From NCBI RefSeq assembly GCF_003073045.1, contig NC_037599.1, forward strand, positions 5,282,247 through 5,346,246: a DNA stretch of 64,000 nt. The letters run 5' to 3'. Below, piece by piece: positions 11,955 to 24,055 of this stretch (the stretch's first letter is position 1; each line of letters starts with the position of its first letter). The notes under the pieces were generated by a model, which was not told where the DNA came from, ran no database searches, and worked only from the letters and a program-made list of their open reading frames with translations. The translations under genes were made by a program, and so were the position numbers. The stretch is from Pomacea canaliculata. Its lineage: Eukaryota > Mollusca > Gastropoda > Architaenioglossa > Ampullariidae.

Positions 11955-14756
11955 AGACATCCAACCTTTATCTAGCAATCAAGCTAAACGCACTTTTTCT
12001 GTAAAGTTGTAAATAGTTGGACTTTCTCAGTATGCTAATGTGCCCTTTATACATCACACAAGCGTAGACAAAGTTTCCCTTTTCACAATTAGTGTATATT
12101 GGCTTGTTAAGACATACCTTTAAACAATAGAAAGTTCTAAAGACTTTAACAACATGCTTGCATCAAAACAGAGCTCAGTTTTTAAGAACCTTCATTCACC
12201 CCAATCGTACAATGGAAAGTCACGTGAGCAGGTTGTAGGTTCAATCATTGTGTGTATTCCACAGAATGTTTATAAAATCCCCAATAAATTGTCAATATTG
12301 TTCAATTTTTTTTAATTTGTTTGGTTGTGGCGAGTAGCATTCCACGTTTTGTGTACAAAGTCTCTTAAGTTTCTGACTTTTTCCTTTGTCCTGTTCAGCT
12401 TTGCAGCTAGAAGACCCTCAACTAATTAATGTGGGCATGTCGAAGGTTTGACAGACATTACAAAATATAAAATACGAACAAATAAACACGTTGTCTATTT
12501 AGTAACTTGCTTTCACGCAACGAGACTTCACGAGAACATACCCCACCCCACATCTCAAGTAATAAAAAAATAGTCTGCTCTTATCATGATTTATATAGTA
12601 ACCGATTGATGAGACTGGAAGACCGATATACTGGAAATCAGAGTAGCGTGGTTTTTTTTTAAATTCTGCCTTTCTTACTTATTAAAGTGATTGATCAAAC
12701 GAAGCAGAGTTATATGTAATATAAAAATAGACATAAGTAGATAATTTTCGATAAAAATAAAGCATGAAAACTGAATGAACTCAGTAAACCGAGAGGATGA
12801 TTCCCAGTTTTCTTTTCTTGCCGTCTTCTTTTGGTTCTGTATGGTCGCTGCAAGTGCGTGTAGTTTCATCTTCGCCATGCCAGACTGCTCAAAGTGCTGA
12901 CCGTCTTCACACCTGTCATGGCTGCCAGAAGAACCTCCCATCAGGATGACTATCTATGGCCTATAGACATCGGCTAAATTTTTTGCTCTCAATATTTTCA
13001 TCGCAGCCATAAGCAAATGAAGTTTAAAGATGTTCTGGCATGTGGAAGGTGACCTCGGCTGACTTTTACCTTCTCATTAAACTTAATTTCATACCTGACT
13101 GACGGTAGATCTTGAGCTTTTTAATCTTTTTGAAATACCAAGCACTGTTCCCCATCAGCCATGACAGTATGATGAAAACCGCTAAGGAGACGATGAACGG
13201 TCAGTTCGCGGAGGGAAGCTTCAGGAGGACATTATTCTCATTCTCTCCTTGTCTTATCCCAGCATCTGGTCCTGCTTGACTTGTGTAAGGACGTCAAGCC
13301 GCCATGTTTGCGAGAACATCCTTTGCTTCAAGCCCAAGGAGAAAAACTGAGAAAGTTTACTGCTGGCAGACTGTAGGGCAATCAATGTCCTGCCCTTGCA
13401 AGGGCTGGCTTGTCGGGAGATTTAGACTGATGACTATACCAGGATCGCACGTATACTTCATCAATACGAGTGGTTGGAGAGAGAACGAGAGAGAGGGAGG
13501 GATGGAGTGCAGGAGTGAGGACATCTCAGAAAGAACGAGAGAACACACGAAATTTTCCAATAAGGCATTCAGTCCATTTCAAGGAAACTAATACAAGGCT
13601 AACGATGTACATTATATACATTTATTTACATTATAAAATACTTATACAATGCACACAATACAAAATAACAACTTGGTGACGCCTTATGACTCGGGTCAAG
13701 GACGTCAAGAGGTAACGTCATAGATGGATGGTCACTTCCGGTCACGGATGTGGAGTCCAGTCTCTGCTAGACTTTGGTTAGTGCCGTACTTTACATCCTT
13801 AGCTTCTATTTCTATCTTCTGCATTATTCATAAAGCTTTTCTTGCTTTTCTTTACCAATGGATATATGTTTGTCTTAATCACGACGAGCCGCGTGCTGGT
13901 AGTCGTTAGGGGTACATTGAAAGGGGTGTTTGTTGTGTCAATACGGGTACTTTACAGTTTGAGGATGATATATAACGGTATATATTACTTCATAGTTTAG
14001 TACATGGAAATCTTACAGTTTCCATCATTAAAGAGTACATTCATTGCAAACTACAACTGTCGCAAACCCAGCGTGCTTGGTGTTCAGATCCATAGTAAGG
14101 TGAAGTTAAATACTGCGGAAAAAGGAAACAAAGGATGGCGGCTATAATTAATTCACGATTCGATACACGTTTCAAGCCATTTTCAAGCTATGTAGCCATT
14201 TAAGGGTAGGTAGGCTATGTGGACGTGCAGACTACCCGGATTATACGCGGGCTAAGCGACACAGATGACGGTGTACACGACGCCATAGGCGATGTGTCAG
14301 AGGTCACGCTGAGGGGTCGCGTGCGTAAGAGGCAATGTAACTACTGCCTAAGTGTAATGTCAACAACAACACACTAACAACTATACATGCATAGTCATGA
14401 GTCCACGCGTGTGATGTACTTTCTCAGGTGTCGTTGAGTTAAAGTGAAGTCTGAAACAGAGAGAAAAGAACAAAATGTCAAGACTCTACAGGTATGTGTA
14501 AACATCTCCTATTGTTTTTACAATATTAAATCATTTTTAAAAACTTACATTCTGTGAAACATTGTGAAAATGATAGTCAAAGTGAGGACTTTAAAAAGAC
14601 CCTTTTCCAACCAAATTAAGGTTAAAAAAAAGGTAAACCAATCAACCAGACAAGCAAGAAAAAGTTAAACTAAGTAAAGTTGTTTAACCATAGTAAATGC
14701 TCATTTGCACGTGCAGCCAGTCTGAAGTCCGTGTGTAGTTAACTGAGCCAAAATCG
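11955..14756. other. Intergenic region between convergent genes
   Basis: This holds the 3' UTR of the plus-strand SVEP1-like gene and the 3' UTR of the minus-strand transporter C. Short open frames here (for example about 13304-13591) show no domain, no splice partners and no codon pattern like the neighbours. On the minus strand an AATAAA is present opposite 13621-13626, next to A/T-rich sequence. It could end the transporter transcript about 1.1 kb after its stop. I see no other gene. Confidence 0.4.
12283..12288 (+). terminator. Candidate poly(A) signal of the SVEP1-like gene
   Basis: AATAAA occurs about 330 bases after the stop codon, followed by a T-rich stretch (ttgttcaattttttttaatt) typical of a downstream element. 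Cleavage here is inferred from position only. Confidence 0.4.
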
Positions 14757-17700
14757 TTAGACAATTATTACCTTCTCCTCCAAAACTTCCACAGAAATCT
14801 CAGCCTGTTTTTTTGCTAAGCGTCCAGCAGTTTCAGGTTGAAGAAGAAGAAAAACACGAAGAAAAACGCCGACATCCCCATGAAAGGAAGAATACAGTAA
14901 GGCCCTATTGCCTCCTGCCATGAAACAAATATTGGAGATTTATTTATTTTCGGTATTTAAAAGTCATTTAAATTCTAAAACAGCCTACCGCAAACATATT
15001 TCAATATTGCAATCACACAATCTCTCTCTCGCTCTCGCACACACGCGCACACACGCGCACACACACTTTTATGCTTGAGCACAAATGCACATACAAACTG
15101 GTCTTCCACGTGCATCCACAGACTCGTCTTCACAGTGGAACACATTGCAAACTACACATAATCTATACGAATTATGTATGTGCTATGTAATTTATATTAC
15201 GTTTATATTACACATTACTAATTTTACCTGCATGGGTGGAAAAGCGTAGCCAACAACGAAGAAGGACAAATAAAAGGTCGTGACACCAACAGAAGACGCT
15301 GCCCCGCGGGCCTCGGTATCGAACAGCTCTGGCAGGAGGATCCAGGGGAGGGGAGCTGTCAAACACAGTTTGTTAGCATTAAATGCTTTTACGTCATTAC
15401 CATTGTTATGGGTAGAGTGATGGAGAGAGAAAAATAGTGTGTGTAGAATGACGTATGGTAGCATTACATGCTTTAGATGACGTGTGCTAGCATTACATGT
15501 TGTAGAATGACGTGTGCTAGCATTACATGTTGTAGAATGACGTATGGTAGCATTACATGTTGTAGAATGACGTATGGTAGCATTACATGTTGTAGAATGA
15601 CGTGTGTTAGCATTACATGTTGTAGAATGACGTATGTTGGCATTACATGTTGTAGAATGACGTATGGTAGCATTACATGTTGTAGAATGACGTGTGTTGG
15701 CATGACATGTTCTAGTTATTACGTGTTTAAGAATTACCGTGCTTGTACAATTTTTTTTGAACTTTACCTTTCTAAGAATAAGTGAAGTGTGTGAAGAAAA
15801 AGGTTTACAATTCCCCTTAATCATCTGTTACGAATGCAGGTTACATTAATCAGATTAATGGATGACTGAAAAGGGTAGAAAACGAGTCTGAATGAAAATT
15901 TGCCAGCCAAACCAGTTGACAGTGTGACAGACATGACGTCACAGGACACACCTGGGCCCAGGGCGTGGAACATGCCGATGAGAGGGACGCACACGATGCC
16001 GACATACTTGAGCCAGTCTGCTTGGTTCTGACGACGCACAGAAAGAGATTTTTTTTACAAATAACGTACAAATATGTATAGTGTACAAAACGTCATTTAA
16101 TGTAATAAACGAGAAATCACAGTTCTCACTGTTTGCTAAGACATCGTGGCTAAGCTGTATTCCGATAATAATGAACGTTCTTAAGAGAGTCATCAGGTGG
16201 GACCAGGGCAAGACTAATGTGTTAGCTTGACTGTTTACACAAGTCAAACGTTACTGCTACCCGAGGTACAACTCTACCAGCCACAGATAATGGTGAAGGT
16301 CTAGTGCTTTGCTGTAATTGTACCTCTAGCCTCATCCATCTGGCGACAACGAGCTCCACAAGTAGGTGTAAGTGTTATTCACTTACCCTGAAAACAAGGG
16401 CCAAGGTTAGGACGAGCTCGGACAGAAACATGCCCGCCAGGCCACCTAGCATCATGTGACGTCTCTTCAGTCGCGGGATAAAGAAGATGAGGACGACAAC
16501 CACAGCGATTCCCAGGACGATTGTTGCCGATGACATGTATCTTGATACGCGTAAACTCAGCCCCGCAGATTGCAGCAGAATCACTGAGTAGAACACGACC
16601 TACAGGACACAGTCACAAAAGTGATAAGATACCCACGTCCACTCACAGCCAAAGCAAAAAAACCAAAAAAAACAAAAAACAAAAAAAATAAATAAAATAA
16701 AAACAAAAAAAAAAAAAAAACAAAAAACAAAAACAAAGCAACAACAACAACAAAGAAAAAAAATACAAGAAAAAGGAGTGAATGGAAAGACGAAATCGAA
16801 GGTTGGTTAGAGAATGAGCCATTAAAAGAAAGCAAATCGCTCCCTTAAACACGGCTGACACTAAGCGTGACAGGAGATGCACTGTCACGTGGTTATGTAA
16901 TATACCGATCATTCGATGATGTCCTGTGGACTGGATCATACAGGAAAACACACTTACTGTGACGACGCCCGTGAAGAACCAGCAGATGAAAGATCCGATG
17001 CTGACAACGCAGGCTCGTGCTTGTGATCGGTCTCTTAGAAGCTGTATGACTGTCAACTGCTCGCACGCACCGGGTGAATGGAAGTGAAACACACCCATCG
17101 AAACACGCACACGCATGCACACACACAGACATGACGAATTCCTTTTGTAATATAGTCAACAGAGTAAATATTAATGTATTATTATTTAAGAAAATGTTTA
17201 TCACGTGCTCGTATTACATTTTTGCAGAAAAAATATTGGAATTGTTTCAGTTTAATTGCAGTTCAGGAGAAAAATGATGAAGAAAATATTTAAAAACAGG
17301 TTTACCTTTGACTTTTTACTTTTGGATAAGGCAAGCTCCTTCAGTTCCGAGATTTCTTCGTGAACATAACTTGTTCCCCGTAGTTTTTGCAGAGCTGCAC
17401 ATTTTGAATGAGAAAAGGTTATTACAGCTTGAGCAGTGTCTCAACATTTTTCTAGGAGTGTCATAATTAATTATACTACTACTTATAGCAGCACAAAACA
17501 TGTAAAGTACTCACAGCTGTACATCAAAGCACCTGCTCACCTGTCAAAGCAGCCTTCTCGTTATTCTTAGCGAGGAGTAGAAAGGACGGACTTTGCACCA
17601 CCCAAGGTAAGAGGACGAGCATTAGAAAGCACACCACACCGTGGACACCTGTCATCAGAAAAAAAAATTGTCTGCATCAATATCAGGAATCATCCCCCTT

Positions 17701-20700
17701 TCTTAATCCATAATTATTGCTCCGAACATAGCTTGCAAACTTTAGAAACAAGACTCATTTCCTTGAGTTCCTGATTTTGTCCTGGGGGAACGACTTACTC
17801 TCGCTTCACAACTACGTCCCAGACACGCAGAGAAGGTGGATATGATCTCTGTCTAAACTCACCAACTATGGTGGGCCAGAGTTCAGGCGTCGCAAAGATC
17901 TCATCGAAGCTGAGGATAGCGATGGCCAATGAACCCATCATGCTGCACATCTGGCTGGCCATCAGCACCGGACCAACCAGGTGGCGTGGCAGTACCTCCG
18001 CCATGAAAAATGGCGGCAAGCTTGTTGAAAAACCTGATGTTTAAATACAAACAAATGACCAGAAAAACCAAAATACCTCAAAACCATTTCTAGGTTTCCG
18101 TTATCAACAGTTGATGAACCGCAGTATCAAAGTTACCAGCTGTATGTATGAGCAAAACAACATTTACAATTTTCTTAACTTTAATCACTGTCGCGTGTCG
18201 GCGATTGTTCGGCTGTCCGTGTTGTTCTTCTCGTACTGTGTTGGCCCGTCGCTGGGTGTGTAACGGATGGGGAGAATTAAGGGACGGTCTACCTTCCTTG
18301 TGTAAGTCTCGCGAGCCCAAGAGCCCTTTCGTCGTCGCGCGTCAGCTGCTCGCAGCTCTTCACAGGTACATGTATCCTTTTTTCCCGGATGCAGCAAACC
18401 CCCCCTCCCGTTGAAAAATTAGGGGACGGTGGATGAGTCTCTCATCATCAAGTTGATCTACATATTAAAATAATACGCCTTATCGCCTCGTCATGATTGC
18501 GCGAATGCCATAACAATGATTATTATGGGCCGCCGCCAGCGAGCACCTTGAGCGGACATTCGAAAAAGATAATGATGATGCTGTCATCTTTCATCTGTTC
18601 TGACCACGCTATGGGACACACACTTTCGTGTTTAACAATTTTAAACATTAAATAAGACCGATTACTCACTCATATAATGGTCATTAAAAATGAGTGAGCT
18701 TATAAAACTCTGTGCCCCAATCAAAACCGCACTATACACATTTCATCTCAGTAAAGAGCCTCACCAATAGTTATTCCACTTATCGCTCTCCCCACAAACA
18801 ACATCTCCGGGCTCCTGGCCTCCACTGACAACCCCATCAGTAGAGCGGACACCACTCCCAAGACACCAATAACCAGCAGCACCAACTTTCTTGATGATGA
18901 GACAATGAAATAAACCGTAAGATAGAGAAGTACATTGGGCGCAGCTCCACCCACATTGTTCTGATAGTATTCCCGGCTCACGCTACAATATATTATCTAT
19001 CACTGTCAAACTTATTTCTCAATATTAAGCTAAACAATTCTTATGCAAAGATATTTGTAAATAATAATCTTAACAATTAAGCTAAACAGTTCGTTGCTGT
19101 TAAGCTAAACTACTCGTAGTTATTAAGCTAAACTATTCCTCGTGTCTTTCATTGTTTTCGTGCCTGTTCGGGATGGTTTTCTTCCTTTGTGTTTTGGATT
19201 GGCAGACTTTGACAATAGTATCTTCTCTGTGTCTGAGAAGAAGTCATTGAACAATTGTAGATTTTACACTCCTCAGTCCAAACTAAAAAAAACTAATTCA
19301 TGGAAAATACGCATCCATGCATACATGTGTGCTTGTAAACCTGTTCACTGATGTCTTGTTTGCTTCCTTTATTTATTGACTGGTGGATTAATAGAGGATT
19401 CGGTTGATAATGAGATTTCACTTTTAACAATATTTTCTTGTGTACCGCCTGTTGTGAAAGACAAACTACCTTCCAATGGAATCCGCAACCTTTTGTGTCA
19501 GCAGTGACCCCACGCATGACCCTAGCGCCAGAATGGCGGACAGCAAGGCGTAGAGTGAGGTGACCTGCTCGTGTGTCAGGGGGTCGTGACCCCGTGAGAT
19601 GGCTGTCTCGTTCATGAAGCTTTTTATAAACTGCAGCAGAGATTTGCAACATGGATGGAGATCAGGTAAATGTGGTCAAGGTTTTCAATGAAGCAAAGCA
19701 AACTTCATCTCGCCACGTGGGGCACACCTCAACACAGCAAATAAAAACCAGCATAAAAAGATATTTCCAGAAGCTAAAAAAAAAAATAAAAAAGCAGAAA
19801 TGTATAGATTTTAGACCACCAGCACAATAAATAAATGAGTATTAAAATCAGTTCTTGTTTCAGCATGCTGGCGTTTTCGTGTGTCTTTTGGGAGATACCT
19901 AGATAAATGAAAGAGTTTATTATATAATGCGAAATTGGGATAATTTTGTTCACTTTCTATGATCAGGACAACAAACTCTACATTTCTATCAAACTCAACC
20001 CCGACTTTCTTATCATCAGCACAAACTATCGGCTACTGAAGTCCCCAACAAACCAAATTTTTATTTTCTCATCTGACTCACTCACGATGTACATCGTTTT
20101 CAGCATCACAACAGACTGACATCGCTAAATATAGCATAACCTAGCTAGTCTACTTACATTCTGAGGAGAGTTGAGAGCTGATTTGCATATTCCAGTGGCC
20201 GACATTCCAAACAGTGTGCACGTGACTGTGGCTATCAGTGGCCAGGTCGTTCTGCCGGACTTTTTGTTTCCCTCCTGGCTGACCTGCTTTTCATCCCCCT
20301 GTTGTAGGAAAAGTTCGTGGTGAGTCACGTGGCTGTAATTAGGTAATTATCATTTTGATTAGTCAAAGCCATCTGACTCTGGTGATACATCTTTAGTCAT
20401 GTATTTTTAGTTAGGAAATATAACTAGGGTTCAAAGGTGATGTTTCGAGGATGACATGAAAGTATTCTGTTTTATTCTTCGAGTTTGAATTTACAGATGA
20501 ACATAATTTTATCACGTGTTAGTATTTATCAGTAAAAGTAGTTCTGCTACTTTTACCTTTCTATTGATGTAATTAAAGGTTTAAGCTTTTATGAAGCTGT
20601 CATGCAGAAATTTATTAACAATCTCTTATTACGTCCATTGTTCGTACACGAATAAACACTAATACTATTTATGTAAAGATCGTTTGTCAAAAGAGGAGAC

Positions 20701-23700
20701 AGATTATTATTTCTACAGGTCAATGTCCTACTGGTGGACTTCTCTGGAATAGCACAAATAGCTGCTGGACATGTCCAAGCTCTCTAGGAATCAGTCACAC
20801 CGAGAGAAGTAGTAGAAGTCGTCGAGGGGAGGGAGAAGCAGCAAGGGGTCGGACTGGGGTAAAAGCGAGGGAAGGGAGGAAGTTCGATCCCCAGGTATAG
20901 GTTACCAAAAAGCAGCATGCACTCTCCTTGCTGTTCTTGTTCTAGTAAGATGGGTGTCTAAAGAGAGACATGAGTGTTTGTTGAGATGGAATCTCCAGAA
21001 ATAAGACAATCATAGGTACGTCACCTTCTGATATTCACTAAATATTCTAATATTCACTAAAAAATTCCATATCGGGACAGGACAGACATGTCAAATAATT
21101 TATCGTTTCTTCACCACGCTTACAGATTTAATGTAGATGAATGCGGGCTTTTCTGAGTAGACAAAAAAAATTTTCTCTTTTGAAAGAAGTTACCTGAAAA
21201 AAACAGAGTAAAGAAAAGAGATTGAGCAAACTACCGTCAACTGCTCGACAATCAGTTGCCAAAAAAAAACAAAAAACAACAACAAAAAAAAAAACCAGAA
21301 GAAAATGTAGCAGGAATGTTTTTCACGTGAGCCTCGCAGGTTTTCGTGTGTAAGACGAGTGGTTATTCATGTGCATAGATACAACTGGAGACCTAGTTGC
21401 TAGGAGTGGAAGGTAAGAGGAAATAGAAAGCAAGCAAGCAAATTTCATATTACAATATCAGGGAGGAGGTGTAGGAAGAGGCTGCGTGGGTACGGAGAAA
21501 GATGGAGAAAAAACATCGCTCCGGTCTGGATTGGTGAATTGGTAGTCTTATAAAATAAATTATATCCTTTCTTTTATTTTTCACGCTCTCTTTCTGTCTG
21601 TCTTATTCCCCAAAGTGATTTTCTTTAAGGTGGACCACAAAACTGTCCTATTTGCTCACCTTTGGTGTTATCTTCTATTTATCTACTTTCTGTCAGGAAT
21701 GGGAACGAATGTCCCGCTCAGGGAGGTGTTAAATTGCTGTAATTTTATCTGAGAGTAAATTTGTTAAAGTAAGCTGTGGAGAAAGTGTGTGCGAGTGTTT
21801 GAATTTCTCTGTCGTGTGAGTAGTGTGTCTAAGTGGTTCACACAGGTCTTTAAAGTGGTTCAGCTCGAACTATAATGAACAGGTTTAGAAAAGGGGAAAA
21901 CCTGTAACTGTAAATACAACTAGAAAAATCACGTGACCAGCTCCAAGATTCGCAAAGTGCTACATTTGGAGAAAAAAAAAGTGTAGTTAGAGATGTGATC
22001 TGAAACCATGCATTTTGCGATCCTTACTGGGTGACAGTACTTTTCCATTAGGAGAGAGAAAGAAAGTCCTCAAGCCGCAGGGGACTGAATGAGGTCAGCT
22101 CTCATCCACGCTTGCTTCCCTTTAAGCTGCTGCAGTAACCTTTGTGATGCAAGCATCAGCTGCCAGAGGGAGAGGGCAGAAGGGCACAGAAATCAAACCT
22201 CAGGTTTTTATCCCTCCACCGTCAACCCTTTCATTCACCTGGGAGAAAGCAAAGGTGACTCGGCAGGTATGTCACCAGTACAAGCTTTACACTAGCAGCT
22301 GGCAATTACTCTCACCTTGGAGACCAGAGGATGAGTGCTCTCGGCAGGCCAAGTCTTGTCGTCATGGTGACTGTCAAAGGTCTTGCCGAGCAAATGTTTT
22401 TCGACAGGTTCAAGCTATATACGAACGCAGAAGAAATGTCTCATTTCTAATGGTCGCTTAATTTATTTTTGTTTGATATCTAGAACGAAAGAGCTCAGGT
22501 GTAAAGTTAGCAAGGTAGATAAAATGTATACCTATTACCTATATAATTTTTGTCAATTTTTTTACTTCGCTGCCTATATTTACTTTGACAGTCTACGTAA
22601 AACTGTTCGTACATAAAATAATGTCATTGATGGATGCTTCTGTAACCGCGAAGAGTATAACACCTGCACTAAGAGTATGCCAAGCCATTCACAGAGTCGA
22701 CATATGTATCCCTCACCATCGCAGCACAGAATGTCAAAAACACATGGGTTCCCTGATGAAAGATTAGGTCCAATATTACACACTAACACGTGGGACCCAT
22801 GTGTTTTCACTTTCTGTGCTGCCAGGGTATTATTCTGAAAACTATTTATGCAGTAAGTACTACAAATGAAGATACACACACTTTTTCCCACAATAACAAT
22901 TACTTGACCAATTCCTTTTTCATATACATTCATTAGTTGTCTTAAAAAATTAATTAAAATTAATAATATTAGGGAGCATACGATGTACAGTTATACCAAC
23001 CACAATATAAAACTAGCCACTCTTTACAAACTGGGTGTGAAATAACCTTGGCTAAATAAACAATTTAATTAAAACGAATCCCAGCTTTGAGAGTCCATGT
23101 TACTCGCGGTCTAGTCGTTAATCGCTACTTGAGATTATTAATTGTTATCATTAGGTGGCCTTCCGCTCGTAACCTTCACTGCGAGGGTTTATTGTCAGTC
23201 AGTTGATAGCGTTTACTTCAATGGTAGCTTATGCTGTAACATCTCACACTGAGCTTTTCATCAGGACAACTTAAATATCTGATTGAACTCTGCTCTGAAC
23301 ATCATCAAAATAATCGCCAGCGAAGTCGTGAACTGGCAACGAGGCTAAATACAGACACTAGCGACACCTAGCAAAGATGGCAGCGGTCAGACACGAAGTC
23401 GAATTACTTAACCACTAGCAAATATCGCAGTGGGCGAAATAGGAGAAGTGGGGAAAGGGAGGTTCTGTAAACATTCAGAGACCTGTCACAATACAATTAC
23501 AATGTCTGCAAACATACACGCATGCGCTCAACCACATCCCAGTTTAATTTGCATACGTGTACACATGAAGACGTTAAGACTGTGTTTGTTTCAAGGGAAT
23601 CACCCTTCAAGAAAGATGAACAAAACTGCTGTCCATGACTAAATGTCCGTAAAGAAACAAATAAACAAAGAGAAATAACATCCTCAAGTAACAAATAATT

Positions 23701-23775
23701 GTTAAATACCACTCGATGTACAAAAAGATTAGGCGACCGTATCTTTACCTCGCTTTTTTCTGTAGTGCCATTCAT
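14757..23775 (-). CDS. SLC2A-like MFS transporter C (12 exons)
   Basis: Exons on the minus strand, in order: 23749-23775, 20158-20298, 19470-19630, 18765-18889, 17863-18033, 17541-17648, 17306-17394, 16958-17056, 16387-16599, 15952-16027, 15228-15355 and 14757-14914. The protein starts MNGTTEKSE and ends KVIIV. Helix 1 region: GICKSALNSPQN then FIKSFMNETAISRG, matching the GLUT pattern N-x-P...F-x-N-E-T with an N-glycosylation sequon in the first outer loop. D-x-x-G-R-K lies after helix 2, LLPWVVQSPSFLL stands for the PESPRFLL motif, PLPWILLPELFDTEARG carries the helix 10 tryptophan and E-x6-R, and PETAGR closes helix 12. The helix 7 QQLSGxN glucose motif is absent (ICWFFTGVVT). The last exon is one base short inside a TTC tract near 14845, which hides PETAGR. 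Membrane sugar or related solute uptake is inferred; the substrate is unknown. Confidence 0.8.
15449..15717. repeat. 30-bp minisatellite, 9 copies, in transporter C intron 10
   Basis: Nine units begin TGACGT and continue with tagcattacatgttgtagaa. The first is 29 bases, the rest exactly 30. Variation sits mostly at the bases after TGACGT (gtgctag, atggtag, gtgttag, atgttgg). Because the period is a multiple of three and the unit has few stops, open frames of 76 to 210 codons appear on both strands; they are not genes. Each unit carries a TGACGT half-site of the CRE/ATF type. Confidence 0.85.
16635..16770. repeat. A-rich low-complexity tract in transporter C intron 8
   Basis: Runs of A broken by single C or T (aaaaaacaaaaaac type) occupy the intron between exons 9 and 8. 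On the minus strand this is a T-rich tract about 190-320 bases upstream of the exon 9 acceptor... it lies within the donor-side half of neither exon and shows no element boundary. Open frames here code for poly-Phe-like peptides and are not genes. Confidence 0.6.
19024..19140. repeat. Four short repeats with TTAAGCTAAAC
   Basis: Inside transporter C intron 3 the motif ttaagctaaac recurs four times (near 19025, 19077, 19099 and 19123), each followed by an acaattc- or actattc-like segment. It is a short degenerate tandem repeat with spacing of roughly 24-52 bases. Confidence 0.5.
20299..23748. other. Long first intron of transporter C
   Basis: This 3.45-kb intron holds no supported gene. It includes an A/C-rich tract at 21255-21300, a purine-rich stretch at 20800-20890, and a foldback of about 100 bases at 22722-22823 listed separately. 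Some open frames (22144-22461, 22580-22933) have no domain or splice context. Confidence 0.5.
22722..22823. repeat. Foldback (inverted repeat) with arms of about 30 bases
   Basis: The left arm reads agcacagaatgtc then aaaacacatgggttcc. The right arm is ggacccatgtgttttcac then tttctgtgct, its near-perfect reverse complement; 13 central bases match exactly. The loop is about 40 bases. It could be a small foldback transposon remnant; no target duplication was identified. Confidence 0.6.
23749..23775 (-). CDS. Transporter C exon 1 (start codon exon)
   Basis: A 27-base coding exon, MNGTTEKSE, ends at a gtaaag donor. Its length and phase equal those of exon 1 in genes A and B (MTLTSEKSE and MTLPSDTSE), which supports this start. 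A near-copy of this exon lies at 38799-38821. The first intron (20299-23748) is by far the longest in the gene. Confidence 0.7.
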
Positions 23776-23887
23776 GATGGAGTTACAGATCACGTGACAG
23801 TTGGGCTCAAAACACTCGCAAATCGAGGAAATACTTGAAGTTTCCAGTGCTCCTCCGTTGAAGGACAGGTGTAGTGCAGTGCTGGAC

Positions 23888-23894
23888 TTATATA
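23888..23894 (-). promoter_or_regulatory. TATA box of transporter C
   Basis: On the minus strand the sequence reads TATATAA, about 115 bases before the start codon. The corresponding place in the duplicated promoter (38934-38940) also keeps a TATA motif, TATAAAA, so this is a position under similarity as well as a motif match. Confidence 0.5.
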
Positions 23895-24055
23895 GAGGCG
23901 AGCAGCGACATCTACCGCTGTCCTTTCAGTGTGTGCAAAATCTCCATGCTCATGACAGTTCGTTCTATATAGATAAACTTGGCGCGAGGGTACAGATGTT
24001 TGATGTAATCACTGCCTACCACCGTGGTATAGGAGTGTAGAAAAGTAAACAGCCG

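Larger units (their letters stand above)
23725..24055. repeat. Duplicated segment, copy 1: promoter and exon 1 of transporter C
   Basis: This stretch matches 38775-39101 over about 330 bases. Shared landmarks are gattaggcgaccgtatcttt, cagatcacgtgacag, gaaggacaggtgtagtgcag and gaaagtaaacagc-type sequence at the far end. It includes the whole of transporter C exon 1 and its TATA region. Confidence 0.75.

Noticed and set aside
12675..13591. A small gene between the SVEP1-like gene and transporter C
   Set aside because: Short frames on both strands lack motifs and exon partners, and the region fits the 3' ends of two convergent genes.
15449..15717. CRISPR-like regular repeat
   Set aside because: Units are contiguous with no unique spacers, and the context is a eukaryotic intron. 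It is a minisatellite.
15192..15824. 210-codon minus-strand open frame
   Set aside because: It is transporter C exon 11 running on into the 30-bp minisatellite through the intron; the repeat part (THVILQHVML type) is not protein.
16581..17122. Phe/Leu-rich minus-strand frames that look like membrane proteins
   Set aside because: They come from an A-rich intron tract (T-rich on the minus strand) of transporter C; only 16958-17056 is exon.
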